From: Roseovarius sp. MMSF_3350
GTDB taxonomy: Bacteria; Pseudomonadota; Alphaproteobacteria; Rhodobacterales; Rhodobacteraceae
Direction of reading: 5' to 3'
Length of the DNA: 64,000 bases
Assembly (NCBI RefSeq): GCF_030733425.1
Contig: NZ_JASHIZ010000017.1
Span: 36,101-100,100 of the forward strand
Shown: piece by piece, positions 37,190 to 46,777 of the stretch
Position numbering within the stretch: position 1 is the stretch's first letter
Layout: each line of letters begins with the position of its first letter
Program-made: the position numbers and the translations under genes
The notes under the pieces: model-generated
What the model saw: only the letters and a program-made list of their open reading frames with translations
Told to the model about the DNA's origin: nothing
Database searches by the model: none

Positions 37190-38535
37190 GGTGTAACTTC
37201 AGGTCTGGAAATTCATTTGACGCTGGCGCCATGAGCCACTGCCGGGGCCGGCCCCGGCAGTGGCTGCCCATTCTGGTATTCCATGGAATTGCAAAACCAA
37301 CCATGGAGACAGACAAATGGACGAAGACAAGGATACGACGGTCGTGGCCCTCATGGAACATCTGATCGAACATGGCCCGGACGACATGGCGACTGTCTTT
37401 GCCCGGGCCTTCGAGTTGGCCATGCAGATCGAGCGCGAGCGCTTTCTCGGAGCCGGTCGTTATGAGCGCACGCCTGGACGGCAGGGGTATGCCAACGGCT
37501 ACAAGCCCAAGCGCATCGACACGCCGGCCGGCACGGTCTCGGTGCAGGTGCCCAAGACTGCCGATCATGAGGGCCAGCCGTTCTACCCGCAGTCGCTGGA
37601 GCGCGGGCGACGCTCGGTGCGTGCCGTGATGCTGGCGGTGGCCGAAATGTATGTGAAGGGCGTCTCCACCCGCGAAGCGGAAGCGGTGATGCGCGAGTTC
37701 GGCATCGAAAGCCTGTCGTCCAGCCAAGTCAGCCGCGCCGCCAAGCTGCTCGATGACGAACTGGCGGCCTGGCGCAACCGGCCTCTCGGCGAGATCAAAT
37801 ATCTGATCCTCGATGCCCGGTATGAAAAGATGCGCCATGGCGGGATCGTGCGCGATGCCGCGGTGCTCTCGGCCATAGGGATAGGCCCTGATGAGCGGCG
37901 CCGCGTGCTCGGCGTTTCCGTCGCCCTGTCGGAGGCCGAGGTGCATTGGCGCGCCTTCCTGGAAAGCCTCCAGGCCCGCGGCCTGCGCGGGGTCGAATAC
38001 GTCGTCTCCGATGACCATAGCGGCCTGCGGGCTGCCCGTCGTGCTGTTCTGGGCGGCGCCACATGGCAGCGCTGCCAGTTCCACCTCGCCCGGAACGCCA
38101 TCCATCACGCGCCGAACGCCGAGATCCGCAAGCGCATCGGCAAGCAGCTGAAATCAGTCTGGACGGCAGACAGTCTTGCGAAGGCGGAAACCGCCGTGGC
38201 CGAACTGGTGGCAGGCTATCGCGACACCGCGCCGAAACTGGCCGCATGGCTCGAGGAGAATGTGCCCGAAGGCCTGGCGGTGTTCACGCTGCCCGAACAC
38301 CATCGCAAACGGATGCGCACCTCGAACCCCATGGAGCGCTCCGTCCAGCAGGAACTGAAGCGTCGCACCGTCAAGGTCCGAGTGTTTCCGAACGAGGCCG
38401 CCCTCGAGCGCCTGGTCAGTGCCGTGCTGGTCGAGGTCGACGAAAAATGGGCCTCGGACACCAAGGCCTACCTCAAATGGGAATGCCAGGATGCGTGATC
38501 ATGGCGTCGGCCAATTTCCAGACACCAAGTTGCTC
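37190..38535 (+). mobile_element. IS256-family insertion sequence
   Basis: Imperfect inverted repeats frame the element: GTAACTTCAGGTCTGGAAATT near 37192 and, inverted, GCAACTTGGTGTCTGGAAATT near 38533. A full transposase gene lies between. Left flank is IS66 tnpC; right flank is an IS3 transposase tail, and no 8-9 bp target duplication is evident, so a rearrangement took place at this IS. Confidence 0.82.
37317..38498 (+). CDS. IS256-family transposase
   Basis: The protein has 393 residues. It is a 'mutator-type' DDE enzyme: first Asp in 'YLILDARYEKMRHGG', second in 'YVVSDDHSGLRAARR', then 'WQRCQFHLARNAIHH' and the final Glu in 'RTSNPMERSVQQELKRRTVKVRVFPNEAA'. ATG 37317 is the usual family start (MDEDKDTTVVALMEH). 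It appears intact. Confidence 0.93.
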   Translation: MDEDKDTTVVALMEHLIEHGPDDMATVFARAFELAMQIERERFLGAGRYERTPGRQGYANGYKPKRIDTPAGTVSVQVPKTADHEGQPFYPQSLERGRRSVRAVMLAVAEMYVKGVSTREAEAVMREFGIESLSSSQVSRAAKLLDDELAAWRNRPLGEIKYLILDARYEKMRHGGIVRDAAVLSAIGIGPDERRRVLGVSVALSEAEVHWRAFLESLQARGLRGVEYVVSDDHSGLRAARRAVLGGATWQRCQFHLARNAIHHAPNAEIRKRIGKQLKSVWTADSLAKAETAVAELVAGYRDTAPKLAAWLEENVPEGLAVFTLPEHHRKRMRTSNPMERSVQQELKRRTVKVRVFPNEAALERLVSAVLVEVDEKWASDTKAYLKWECQDA

Positions 38536-38536
38536 T

Positions 38537-38668
38537 ATCGAGGCGCAAATCCTGATCGAGCAATGGCGCATCCACTACAACACCGTCAGGCCGCATAGCT
38601 CGTTAGGGTATCGGCCGCCTGCGCCGGAAAGCATCGTTCCGATGGACCAAAAGCCCACGATGCACTAA
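38537..38668 (+). pseudogene. IS3-family transposase C-terminal tail
   Basis: The frame reads 'IEAQILIEQWRIHYNTVRPHSSLGYRPPAPE' and stops at 38668, the typical rve_3 end of an IS3 transposase. Everything upstream was removed at the IS256 border. The following bases (ACCGGACCACC...) look like the outer end of that IS. Confidence 0.8.
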
Positions 38669-38848
38669 CAATTAAACCGGACCACCCGACGGGGGCACAC
38701 CAGCGACCGATGTCGGTTCAGTGAGAGTGTTGCTCGCGGCTTCAAAAGCGAGCCGCCGCGAACGGCCCTTTGCGGCCATTCATCTCATAGAGCCGATGCT
38801 GCGTTGCGACCCGTCAAAGCGGACCCCTATCGATTGCGAGATCATGGG

Positions 38849-39964
38849 TCACAAGTTTAGTGGTTTTGATAGAACCAAGCCCGAGACTGTTCCATCCGAA
38901 CTAAAATTTGGCGAGATATGGTAGTCATTGAATTCATTGTGCATCTGGCAAAGAGTTCTAAGCTCGTCCTCATCTATCTCGTAGAGTGCGGACGATTTAT
39001 GCTCTTCGGAGTTCGAAGCCTCAAGAATTACCTTAAGTGGCCAGCTTGGATCAATCCGGCCCTTCAGAAACTTCGATCCCAACTCTTTGATTTTCCGACC
39101 AACATTGTGCTGCAAATTAAATTTGGCTAAGTCGGCCTGGTAAAAAGATACCCCAAATTCAGAAGCCTTCTTGCTCAGCGGCAAGAAATCTTGGTCAGAA
39201 GAAACCACACAAATAACGTCAGCTTCGTAATTATAAAGAGCATCCATAGCGCGTATCACAATACGCGTGTCAACTTCTTTTTCGCCAAAGCTGCTAAGAC
39301 CTTTTGGCCCTACATGGTAACAAAAGAACCCTTGCTCCGATTGAGAGTATTCTGGATTCGCTTTTAACTTTGCAATGAAATCATCATAGGCATTGTAATC
39401 GCGTTCGTTTCCATAAACTTCAATGACCCCTTTACCCGCATTCTTAACAAGCCTTTGCAGGTTAAAATTACCGGATCGAGCCTCTTTACGCAGCTTCCAC
39501 TCGATATCTTTGTGAGGTGACGGAGCATAAAAAAGATCAAATTGCGGAGAAAATTTCAAATAGGTCTTATTTGGATCGATCCAAATGCCTTCGTTATCAG
39601 TCGTTCGGATGTCCTCTGTGACGCCTTCAAAGTCTGCGAACTCTCCGCCTGAAATTTCTACGATACTCTTCTTAATTCTTTCAAAGGCATCATAAATTTG
39701 AAAAAAAGCGAAGCGACTTAGAATGAGCCCATCCTTGATAGGCATACCGGCCTCAGCAAGCCACTTATGCAAGCGCATATACATTCCGTTGAGATCAACT
39801 TGAACGAGCACTCTGTAGGTCTCGACTTTTCCGCCAGCTTTCTTGATAGCTTTCGTTGCTACTTCTTCTCTGGCGAAGGAGAACTCTTTCCATTTTTCAG
39901 GCGCATATTCAGCAACTTTAATGTCTCTATTCCGTGGATTTCGGTCACCAAAGTCGCCAATCAT
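38849..39964 (-). CDS. NYN-domain (PIN-like) predicted ribonuclease
   Basis: The protein has 371 residues. 'GEKEVDTRIVIRAMDALYNYEADVICVVSSDQDFLPLSKKASEFGVSFYQA' (about 228-278) is the NYN/LabA core with metal-binding Asp in 'VDTRI' and 'SSDQDF'; N-terminal acidic residues ('VLVQVDLNGMYMRLHKWL') probably complete the site. Known NYN proteins are RNA-processing nucleases or decay factors. The gene is much more AT-rich than its surroundings and stands alone between IS remnants, which indicates recent transfer. The C-terminal ~90 residues are unassigned. An anti-phage role is possible from the island setting but is only a guess. Confidence 0.8.
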   Translation of the reverse strand: MIGDFGDRNPRNRDIKVAEYAPEKWKEFSFAREEVATKAIKKAGGKVETYRVLVQVDLNGMYMRLHKWLAEAGMPIKDGLILSRFAFFQIYDAFERIKKSIVEISGGEFADFEGVTEDIRTTDNEGIWIDPNKTYLKFSPQFDLFYAPSPHKDIEWKLRKEARSGNFNLQRLVKNAGKGVIEVYGNERDYNAYDDFIAKLKANPEYSQSEQGFFCYHVGPKGLSSFGEKEVDTRIVIRAMDALYNYEADVICVVSSDQDFLPLSKKASEFGVSFYQADLAKFNLQHNVGRKIKELGSKFLKGRIDPSWPLKVILEASNSEEHKSSALYEIDEDELRTLCQMHNEFNDYHISPNFSSDGTVSGLVLSKPLNL

Positions 39965-40235
39965 TTATCTTTCCGCCATAATTTGTAACTGCTTCCGGAC
40001 ACAGTATCGTCATGGCGCAGCGCTTCAAGCGTTTGAACGCAGCCCAAACGAGAATTTTGGCCGATGTCGTCCTGAGTCGCCGACATTCATGCAAGCGGCA
40101 GCATCCACACCTTGGGCTCACCAACACCATTGAATCAGTGCCAGTATTCGTGGATTTGGCCTGTCATTGAACAGCCGCTTTGGCCAGATTGCCCCCAGAG
40201 CTCGCGCACTTGCAGCGAACGGCAGCTTCCCGCCG
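39965..40235. other. Upstream region of the NYN gene, no gene seen
   Basis: It contains the promoter side of the NYN gene and the left border of the IS1182-type element. Confidence 0.35.
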
Positions 40236-41767
40236 ATTCTGTGGAAAAACGCCCGTTCGCGAGCGCAGAAATAGCTGTTTCAAATCCGGCGCAAGCGCCT
40301 TTCTGATCAGGCTTTGCGCGCTTGCTGCGGTGCAGGAAAGATCTTTGCCAATTTCCGGAGGTTCTGGGCGGTTGCGGCGAGCAGGAATTCGTCATTTGCG
40401 CCGCATGGACCACGTAATCGGAGCCTTCCGAGGCCGAGGATCCGTTTGACGTGGGCGAAGAGCATCTCGACCTTCTTCCGGAGCTTCATCGAGATCTCGT
40501 ATTGGCGGGTCTTCGCGATGTCTCGGGCGACCTGGCGGGCGTCTTCGTGTTCCTCGCGGGTGATGGATCTGACATCGGCGTTCGGGCAGCATTGCTGTTT
40601 CGACGGGCAGGCCTGGCAGGTCAGTTTCAGAGCGCGGTATTTGGCCCGACCTTCACTGGTCGGCCCCCGGCTCGGGTCGGAATAGTTCCGGCGGAACTGC
40701 TTCAGCTCGTGTCCTTCTGGGCAGATGTATCGATCGTTCTCGGCGTCCCAGTCGAAGTCCGCCCGGCTCCAGGTGCCGTCGGTGCGCCCGGACTTGTCGA
40801 AGACTGGAATGTGCGGGGCGATCTTGCGGTCGACCAGCCAGCCCAGCATCGGCCCGGTGCCATAGGCGGTGTCCGCGATCAGGCGTTCGGGGTGCAGATC
40901 GAACTTCTCCTTTACGCGCTTCAACATCGTCTTGGTGGATCCGACCTCCGCCTGCCTGATCGACCGTGTCGCCTCGACATCGACTATGACACCGTTATCC
41001 GTGTCGATCAGGTAGTTGTCGGAAAAGCTGAAGAATGCTGGCCCTTTGCGCGCCGCAGTCCACTGGCTGGCCGGGTCGGAAAGCGACGTGAACTTGGGTT
41101 GCACTTCGCTGGCGGCCCCAAACGCGGCCTCATCCAGAGTGTCCAGATACTCGCGAACCGCGCGGGGCGCATCGGCTGGATCGATCTGTGAGACGTCCCA
41201 ATCCTCCTTCGGAGTCGAGTTCTGCTTGTTCGCGTCCGCCTCGATCAGGCTGGCATCCACCGCCATGCGCTGGCCGCTCACCAGCCCCTCCTCGATACAG
41301 CGCGCCACCGTCGTCTCGAACAGGTGGCGCAGCAGCTCGCTGTCACGAAACCGGCCGTGCCGGTTCTTCGAAAACGTCGAGTGATCCGGGACCTGGTCGG
41401 CCAGATCGAGGCGGCAAAACCATCGATACGCCAGGTTCAGATGCACCTCTTCGCACAGCCGCCGCTCGGACCGGATGCCGAAGCAGTATCCGACCAACAG
41501 CATGCGGATCAGCAACTCGGGATCGACGGAGGGACGGCCCGTGTGACTGTAGAAATCCGCGAGGTGGGCGCGGATGCCGCTCAGGTCGACGAAGCGAGCG
41601 ATGGACCGCAGCAGGTGATCCTGCGGGACGTGATCTTCCAGAGAAAAATCGTAGAACAGCGCCGGTTGCGCTTCCTGCTGCGGTCCCATCATCATCGATC
41701 CTCCCCTCAATTACAGGAATTGAATCAGCAGTTCAGGTCTCGATCAAGGAAGAGTTTTTCAACAAAA
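40236..41767 (-). mobile_element. IS1182-family insertion sequence
   Basis: It carries one complete transposase gene. Candidate ends are TTCTGTGGAAAAACGC at the left (40237 on) and, inverted, TTTTGTTGAAAAACTC at the right (to about 41766), which match at most positions. Exact ends are uncertain by a few bases. Confidence 0.7.
40307..41710 (-). CDS. IS1182-family transposase
   Basis: The protein has up to 467 residues; the likely start is one of the clustered Met codons just after 41710. N-terminal DUF772 domain: 'VPQDHLLRSIARFVDLSGIRAHLADFYSHTGRPSVDPELLIRMLLVGYCFGIRSERRLCEEV'. DDE domain: 'QRMAVDASLIEADANKQ', 'LIADTAYGTGPML', and C-terminal 'RRKVEMLFAHVKRILGLGRLRLRG'-type with the final Glu. 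A Cys-rich insert ('LTCQACPSKQQCCP') is normal for the family. It appears intact. Confidence 0.93.
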   Translation of the reverse strand: MRGGSMMMGPQQEAQPALFYDFSLEDHVPQDHLLRSIARFVDLSGIRAHLADFYSHTGRPSVDPELLIRMLLVGYCFGIRSERRLCEEVHLNLAYRWFCRLDLADQVPDHSTFSKNRHGRFRDSELLRHLFETTVARCIEEGLVSGQRMAVDASLIEADANKQNSTPKEDWDVSQIDPADAPRAVREYLDTLDEAAFGAASEVQPKFTSLSDPASQWTAARKGPAFFSFSDNYLIDTDNGVIVDVEATRSIRQAEVGSTKTMLKRVKEKFDLHPERLIADTAYGTGPMLGWLVDRKIAPHIPVFDKSGRTDGTWSRADFDWDAENDRYICPEGHELKQFRRNYSDPSRGPTSEGRAKYRALKLTCQACPSKQQCCPNADVRSITREEHEDARQVARDIAKTRQYEISMKLRKKVEMLFAHVKRILGLGRLRLRGPCGANDEFLLAATAQNLRKLAKIFPAPQQARKA

Positions 41768-42412
41768 TACGCCCTTTGTGTGGGACCCGCCGGGTTCGGC
41801 GGTGTGATCATGGCCGACAGCCCGCTTGCAAGCTCTGGCGAGTGTGAGTTCTTTCTTGCAGAGAAGGTCCGTATACCCCCCACCGCTACAGCGCTGCGCC
41901 GCCGCTGAATGCGACTAACTGATCATCCTCCACTCAAGCTGGTGAGGCGAAGACCGCTTCCCAGGATGGGCGGCGCTGGTCGTAACTGGGTGTCATGAAG
42001 ATTGATGGGCAATGGCAAGATTCATCGCAGCCAGGACAACAACCGAGATTGCTGTGCTTCAGTGCGCCCTCGGGCGAAGGAAGAAATCCGCAGAAGACGG
42101 CAGGGATAGCTAAATCCGTGTAAGATACTGATATTTATTAGGTTATTGGATTTCAGCTCTTCCGCGGCACGCAAAAAATATGCGCGCCGCAAAAAAATAT
42201 GCGCTCACCTACAGGAACGCGAGTTGGAAGCGCTTCTCGCGCCTCAAGGAACTCGCTTGGATACTCGCTATGCAAATGGCTGCAAGATACTACGTTTGCG
42301 CGCCTTCCTCTGAAACCGATTGAAGCGTAAGCCGGTGATTGCTACGGTCAGATCGGCCCACAAACTGGGTGCACACAGTAATTGTATGCATCGGCCAAGC
42401 CTGGAGAGCGCG
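41768..42412. other. Control region upstream of the first WYL-regulated module
   Basis: No gene with family similarity is seen. The region is AT-richer towards 42,120-42,210 and includes the tandem motif at 42170-42205. A ribosome site (GGAGAG) at 42403-42408 serves the WYL gene. Confidence 0.45.
42170..42205. repeat. Two tandem copies of CGCA-A/T-TGCG motif, candidate WYL operator
   Basis: CGCAAAAAATATGCGC (42170-42185) is followed after two bases by CGCAAAAAAATATGCGC (from 42188/42189). Each copy has CGCA/TGCG arms, so each is itself a small palindrome. It sits about 210 bp before the WYL regulator start and is a good candidate for autoregulatory binding. Confidence 0.55.
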
Positions 42413-43261
42413 GTGAAAAACAACGAGGCTGAGCTCCGCTGGGATGTCGAGCAAAAGCTTGATCTCATTGAATTCCGTCTGTTCTGGGAGGGGCATGTGA
42501 ACCGCAGCGATCTGATGAACCAGTTCGGGATTTCAGCGAACCAGGCGTCAGCCGACCTGAACCGGTATCTTGGCTTCGCCCCGAACAACATGGTCTACGA
42601 CAAAAGCGCTCGGACCTACGTACGATGCTCTGCGTTCGATGCAAAATTCCAAAAGCTCGATAAGTACCATTACCTGACCCAGTTGCGAACGAGCTTCGAG
42701 GGTCTGCTCAGCACAGAAGATGCCTGGATCGCCAAGCTGCCCGCATTCGACTCCGCGCCAACCCCGGTCCGAGGCATCGCTCCGAAGATACTGCGCGACG
42801 TTGTCGGAGCGATTAACAAGGGAGAGGCAATTGAGGTCCTTTACAAGTCTCTGACGCGCCCGCACGCAATCTGGAGGTGGATCGCACCACACGCGATCGC
42901 TTACGATGGATTTCGGTGGCATGCGCGCGCCTGGTGTGAAATCGATGGCGCCTACAAGGACTTCGTATTGTCTCGAATTCGCAAGGTGCAAAACTCTCGT
43001 GCGGCGTCGGCCGAACCCTGCAACGACCTGCACTGGAACACGAAGATCGCGCTGCGCATTGCTCCACACCCGGATTTATCGAGCGGCCAGAAAGACGTGA
43101 TCGCACAAGATTATGGGATGCAAAACGGCAGCACGACCATCCTGGTGCGAAAGGCTCTCGAGTATTACGCACTGAAAAGGTTAGGGCTCGATACCGACCC
43201 GGACGCGCGTCGGCCGCAAGATCAGAAAATCGTGCTCATCGGCAAAGAGGCGGTCTCGTGA
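42413..43261 (+). CDS. WYL-domain transcriptional regulator (BrxR/CapW-like) of module 1
   Basis: The protein has 282 residues. GTG 42413 is chosen because GGAGAG lies five bases upstream and because it aligns with the paralogue at 53.4 kb, where the conserved Trp is also residue 10 ('ELRWDVEQK' versus 'GLRWGVERR'). It has an N-terminal winged helix ('LDLIEFRLFWEGHVNRSDLMNQFGISANQASADLNRYL'), then a WYL domain with 'EVLYKSLTRPHAIWRWIAPHAIAYDGFRWHARAWCEID' and a C-terminal dimerisation region. BrxR and CapW of BREX and CBASS islands have this layout and repress their operons. It overlaps the helicase gene by four bases (GTGA). Confidence 0.88.
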   Translation: MKNNEAELRWDVEQKLDLIEFRLFWEGHVNRSDLMNQFGISANQASADLNRYLGFAPNNMVYDKSARTYVRCSAFDAKFQKLDKYHYLTQLRTSFEGLLSTEDAWIAKLPAFDSAPTPVRGIAPKILRDVVGAINKGEAIEVLYKSLTRPHAIWRWIAPHAIAYDGFRWHARAWCEIDGAYKDFVLSRIRKVQNSRAASAEPCNDLHWNTKIALRIAPHPDLSSGQKDVIAQDYGMQNGSTTILVRKALEYYALKRLGLDTDPDARRPQDQKIVLIGKEAVS

Positions 43262-46200
43262 GCGCTCTTGAGGAGATCAAGCCCGGCGGTCGCGTCGCAG
43301 GCGTGGCCCCTGGACCCTCTGTCGAGGTCCTGTCCGTCGAGTGGATCGGGGATCAAGCGATCAATGTCGTGTATCGCACCTCCGCCGGTTCCATTGCCGA
43401 AACGACATTATATCGTGACGATGAATATCGCCTTGCGATCGAAAGCCAAGGGCGCAAATGGTCCTTTGACGCCGACGGTGCGCAATTGCGCCTCGTGACA
43501 GAGGCAAACCGCATCAAGCTGGCTCATTTTTTCGACCCCTATCTCGCGATCCACACCAGTCTCGTGGATCCCTTGCCGCACCAGATCTCGGCGGTCTACG
43601 GCGAGATGATCCCGCGGCAACCGCTTCGTTTTCTCTTGGCGGATGATCCGGGTGCGGGAAAGACGATCATGGCAGGGCTGCTGATCAAAGAGCTCATCGC
43701 GCGGAGTGATCTCGAACGCTGCCTCGTGGTTGCCCCAGGCAGCCTGGTCGAACAGTGGCAGGATGAACTGGGCGAAAAATTCGGTCTCGAGTTCGATATC
43801 CTGAGCAGGGACATGATCGAAAGCTCTCGGTCAGGAAACCCGTTTAACGACAGCAACACGCTCATCGCGCGCCTCGATGTCCTGGCCCGGAATGAGGAAC
43901 TACAGGCAAAGCTGACATCTTCGACGGAGTGGGACTTGATCATCTCCGACGAAGCCCATCGTATGTCAGCCACGTATTTCGGGAGCGAGGTCAAATACAC
44001 CAAGCGCTATCAGCTCGGTCAGCAGCTAAGCCAGGCCTGCCGGCATTTCCTGCTCATGACAGCGACGCCCCACAATGGGAAGGAAAAGGACTTCCAACTC
44101 TTCATGGCGCTCCTGGACGGAGATCGTTTTGAAGGACGGTTCCGGGACGGCGTGCATGTCGCGGATGTCGAAGATATGATGCGGCGCCTCACGAAAGAAG
44201 AGCTTCTTCGTTTCGATGGTCGCCCGCTGTTTCCTGAACGTCGCGCATACACCGTGAAATACGACCTCTCCCCGGAGGAAGCGGAACTCTACACCGCAGT
44301 GACCGAGTATGTGCGCAACGAAATGAACCGCGTTCAGAGGTTCGCGGAAGATGACGGCAAGAAGCGCAACAATGTCGGATTTGCCCTGCAAATCCTGCAG
44401 CGCCGGCTCGCATCCAGCCCGGCCGCGATCTACCAGTCACTGAAACGGCGCCGCGAGCGGTTGGAGAACGAACTCTCGGAAGCCAAACTCGCCGCGCGTG
44501 GAAAGCCGACGGCATTTTCGCGAGTATCGGTCAGCGACGAGATGCTTCGAAATCTCGACGAATACGGCCAGGACGAACTCGACGATCTTGAAGAGCAGAT
44601 ATCCACTGGCGCCACCACGGCCGAGACCGTGGAGCAACTCGAAATCGAGGTTCAAACACTCGAGAGCCTCGAGAAAATGGCGCTCGGCGTCCTTCGCTCT
44701 GGGAAGGATACCAAGTGGCAGCAGCTTGACAGGATCCTCGATGATGACCTGATGGTCGATCAAGATGGGCATCGGCGCAAACTCATCATTTTCACCGAAC
44801 CCAAGGACACGCTGGAATACCTGCGTGAAAAGGTCGTTGCTCGGATTGGTCGACCGGATGCAGTGGATGTCATCCACGGCGGTGTTTCGCGGGAAGAGCG
44901 GCGCAAGATCGTGGAACGGTTCATGCAGGACCGCGATCTCCTTGTTCTCATCGCCAACGATGCGGCCGGCGAAGGTGTGAACCTGCAGCGCGGGCATCTC
45001 ATGGTGAATTATGACCTGCCATGGAACCCCAACAAGATCGAACAGCGCTTTGGGCGGATTCACAGGATCGGCCAGACCGAGGTCTGTCACCTCTGGAACC
45101 TCGTGGCGAAAGACACGCGAGAGGGGGAGGTCTATGCTCGGCTCCTTGAGAAACTGGAGGCTGCAAGGGAGGCGCTCGGCGGCCGGGTCTACGACGTGCT
45201 TGGCGAACTTTTCGAAGAACGGGCCCTCAAGGATCTTCTGTTCGAAGCAATCCAGTATGGTGAGCAGGACGAGGTGAAGGCGCGCCTCTTTCAGACAGTC
45301 GATGGTGCCGTTGATCAAAGCCATCTGCTTCACCTGCTGCAGAAGCGGCAGCTAACCAGCGACACCATGCCGGAGGCACGGGTTCAGGAACTGCGGCTCG
45401 AAATGGAGCGGGCGGAGGCACAGCGACTGCAACCGCATCACATTCAAAGCTTCTTCGTGGAAGCGTTTCAGCGCCTTGGTGGACAGATCAAGCGCCGTGA
45501 AGAGGGTCGTTGGGAAATTACCCATGTGCCCCTAAGCGTGCGGGAACGCGATCGCCAGACCGGCACAGGCGCACCGCTCCAGAAGAAGTACGAGCGCATC
45601 TGCTTCGAAAAGGCGAAAATCAATCAGCAGCCGGTGGCAGCTTTCGTCTGTCCCGGGCACCCGTTACTTGACGCTGTAATCAGCGTGGTGCGCGAGCAGA
45701 ACGACCACCTAATGAAACAGGGGGCAGTTTTTGTCGATGACACCGACGACGGCACTGACGTCTTTGCCATCTTCCTGCTCGAACACAGTGTGCAAGACGG
45801 GCGCCAGACCAGCTCGGGAAACGCCAACGTGATTTCGCAAAAGCTGCAGTTCGCGACAATCGACAAGGCTGGCACGGTGACCAATGCCGGGATCGCGCCT
45901 CATCTCAACCTGCGTCCGCCAAAGCCCGAGGAAATCGGCAGTGTCGAGGATGTTCTAAATGCCGACTGGCTACGGGGTGACCTTGAAAAAGAGGTCGTCC
46001 AGTTCGCCACCGTCGAACTCGCCCAAGGGCACGTGGCAGAGGTTCGCGGTCGCCGGCTGCCCGAGATCGACAAGGTCGAGCAGGAGGTGAAAGCCCGCCT
46101 CAAGAAAGAGATCAATTACTGGGACTCGCGCGCCTTCGAGCTTAAGGAGCAGGAGAAAGCCGGCAAGAAGACGAGACTCAATTGGCAGAACGCGCAGCGC

Positions 46201-46767
46201 CGGGCAGAGGATCTTGCCGAACGCATGAAACGTCGCCTTGAGCTGATCGACCAGGAGCGTTTCATCTCGGCTCAGCCTCCCCGCGTGCGCGGAGGGATGG
46301 TCGTGGTGCCTCGCGGCCTCCTGCGAGCGCGCATGCCGGCCCAGATGGCCGATGCCGGGTCGGGCTTCTCGGAGGATCCGGTAGCCCGCCGCGAGATTGA
46401 GCTGAAAGCGATGGAGGCGGTCATGGCCGTCGAGCGAGAACTCGGGAACCGGCCGGAGGACGTGTCGGCCCAGAAGGTCGGCTACGACATCGCGTCCTAC
46501 GATCCGAACGTCGACCATATGCGATTCATCGAGGTGAAGGGCCGGATTGACGGCGCGGACACGGTAATGATCACGCGACAGGAGGTTATCACCTCGCTTC
46601 ACGAGCCAGAGAAGTTCTTCCTCGCCATCGTCCAGATCGGCGACGGCTATGTGCACGCGCCCCGCTATCTTCGCGGAGCGCTCGATACGCGCGAGCCGCC
46701 TTTCGACCAGAACGCCATTCAATTCAACATCAATCGGCTGCTCGAACGCGCGGGAGCGCCTCAATGA
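43258..46767 (+). CDS. SNF2-type helicase with C-terminal DUF3883 domain
   Basis: The protein has 1169 residues and a GTG start coupled to the WYL gene. Walker A is 'ADDPGAGKTIMAG' (about residue 128), the DEAH box is 'IISDEAHRM' (about 229), motif III is 'MTATPHNG' (about 266), and the helicase C domain has 'VIHGGVSREERRKIVERF' and 'EQRFGRIHRIGQTE' (about 538-607). The last ~130 residues contain DUF3883 ('ELKAMEAVMAVERELGNRPEDVSAQKVGYDIASYD...RFIEVKGR'), a restriction-endonuclease-like fold with 'D...EVKG'. Similar helicases occur in BREX type III (BrxHII) and DISARM class 1 (DrmD) loci. It probably translocates on phage DNA. Confidence 0.88.
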   Translation: MSALEEIKPGGRVAGVAPGPSVEVLSVEWIGDQAINVVYRTSAGSIAETTLYRDDEYRLAIESQGRKWSFDADGAQLRLVTEANRIKLAHFFDPYLAIHTSLVDPLPHQISAVYGEMIPRQPLRFLLADDPGAGKTIMAGLLIKELIARSDLERCLVVAPGSLVEQWQDELGEKFGLEFDILSRDMIESSRSGNPFNDSNTLIARLDVLARNEELQAKLTSSTEWDLIISDEAHRMSATYFGSEVKYTKRYQLGQQLSQACRHFLLMTATPHNGKEKDFQLFMALLDGDRFEGRFRDGVHVADVEDMMRRLTKEELLRFDGRPLFPERRAYTVKYDLSPEEAELYTAVTEYVRNEMNRVQRFAEDDGKKRNNVGFALQILQRRLASSPAAIYQSLKRRRERLENELSEAKLAARGKPTAFSRVSVSDEMLRNLDEYGQDELDDLEEQISTGATTAETVEQLEIEVQTLESLEKMALGVLRSGKDTKWQQLDRILDDDLMVDQDGHRRKLIIFTEPKDTLEYLREKVVARIGRPDAVDVIHGGVSREERRKIVERFMQDRDLLVLIANDAAGEGVNLQRGHLMVNYDLPWNPNKIEQRFGRIHRIGQTEVCHLWNLVAKDTREGEVYARLLEKLEAAREALGGRVYDVLGELFEERALKDLLFEAIQYGEQDEVKARLFQTVDGAVDQSHLLHLLQKRQLTSDTMPEARVQELRLEMERAEAQRLQPHHIQSFFVEAFQRLGGQIKRREEGRWEITHVPLSVRERDRQTGTGAPLQKKYERICFEKAKINQQPVAAFVCPGHPLLDAVISVVREQNDHLMKQGAVFVDDTDDGTDVFAIFLLEHSVQDGRQTSSGNANVISQKLQFATIDKAGTVTNAGIAPHLNLRPPKPEEIGSVEDVLNADWLRGDLEKEVVQFATVELAQGHVAEVRGRRLPEIDKVEQEVKARLKKEINYWDSRAFELKEQEKAGKKTRLNWQNAQRRAEDLAERMKRRLELIDQERFISAQPPRVRGGMVVVPRGLLRARMPAQMADAGSGFSEDPVARREIELKAMEAVMAVERELGNRPEDVSAQKVGYDIASYDPNVDHMRFIEVKGRIDGADTVMITRQEVITSLHEPEKFFLAIVQIGDGYVHAPRYLRGALDTREPPFDQNAIQFNINRLLERAGAPQ

Positions 46768-46777
46768 CAGGAGCCGG

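Noticed and set aside
41016..41908. Plus-strand frames opposite the IS1182 transposase
   Set aside because: Antisense shadows; the minus-strand transposase is complete with its catalytic residues.
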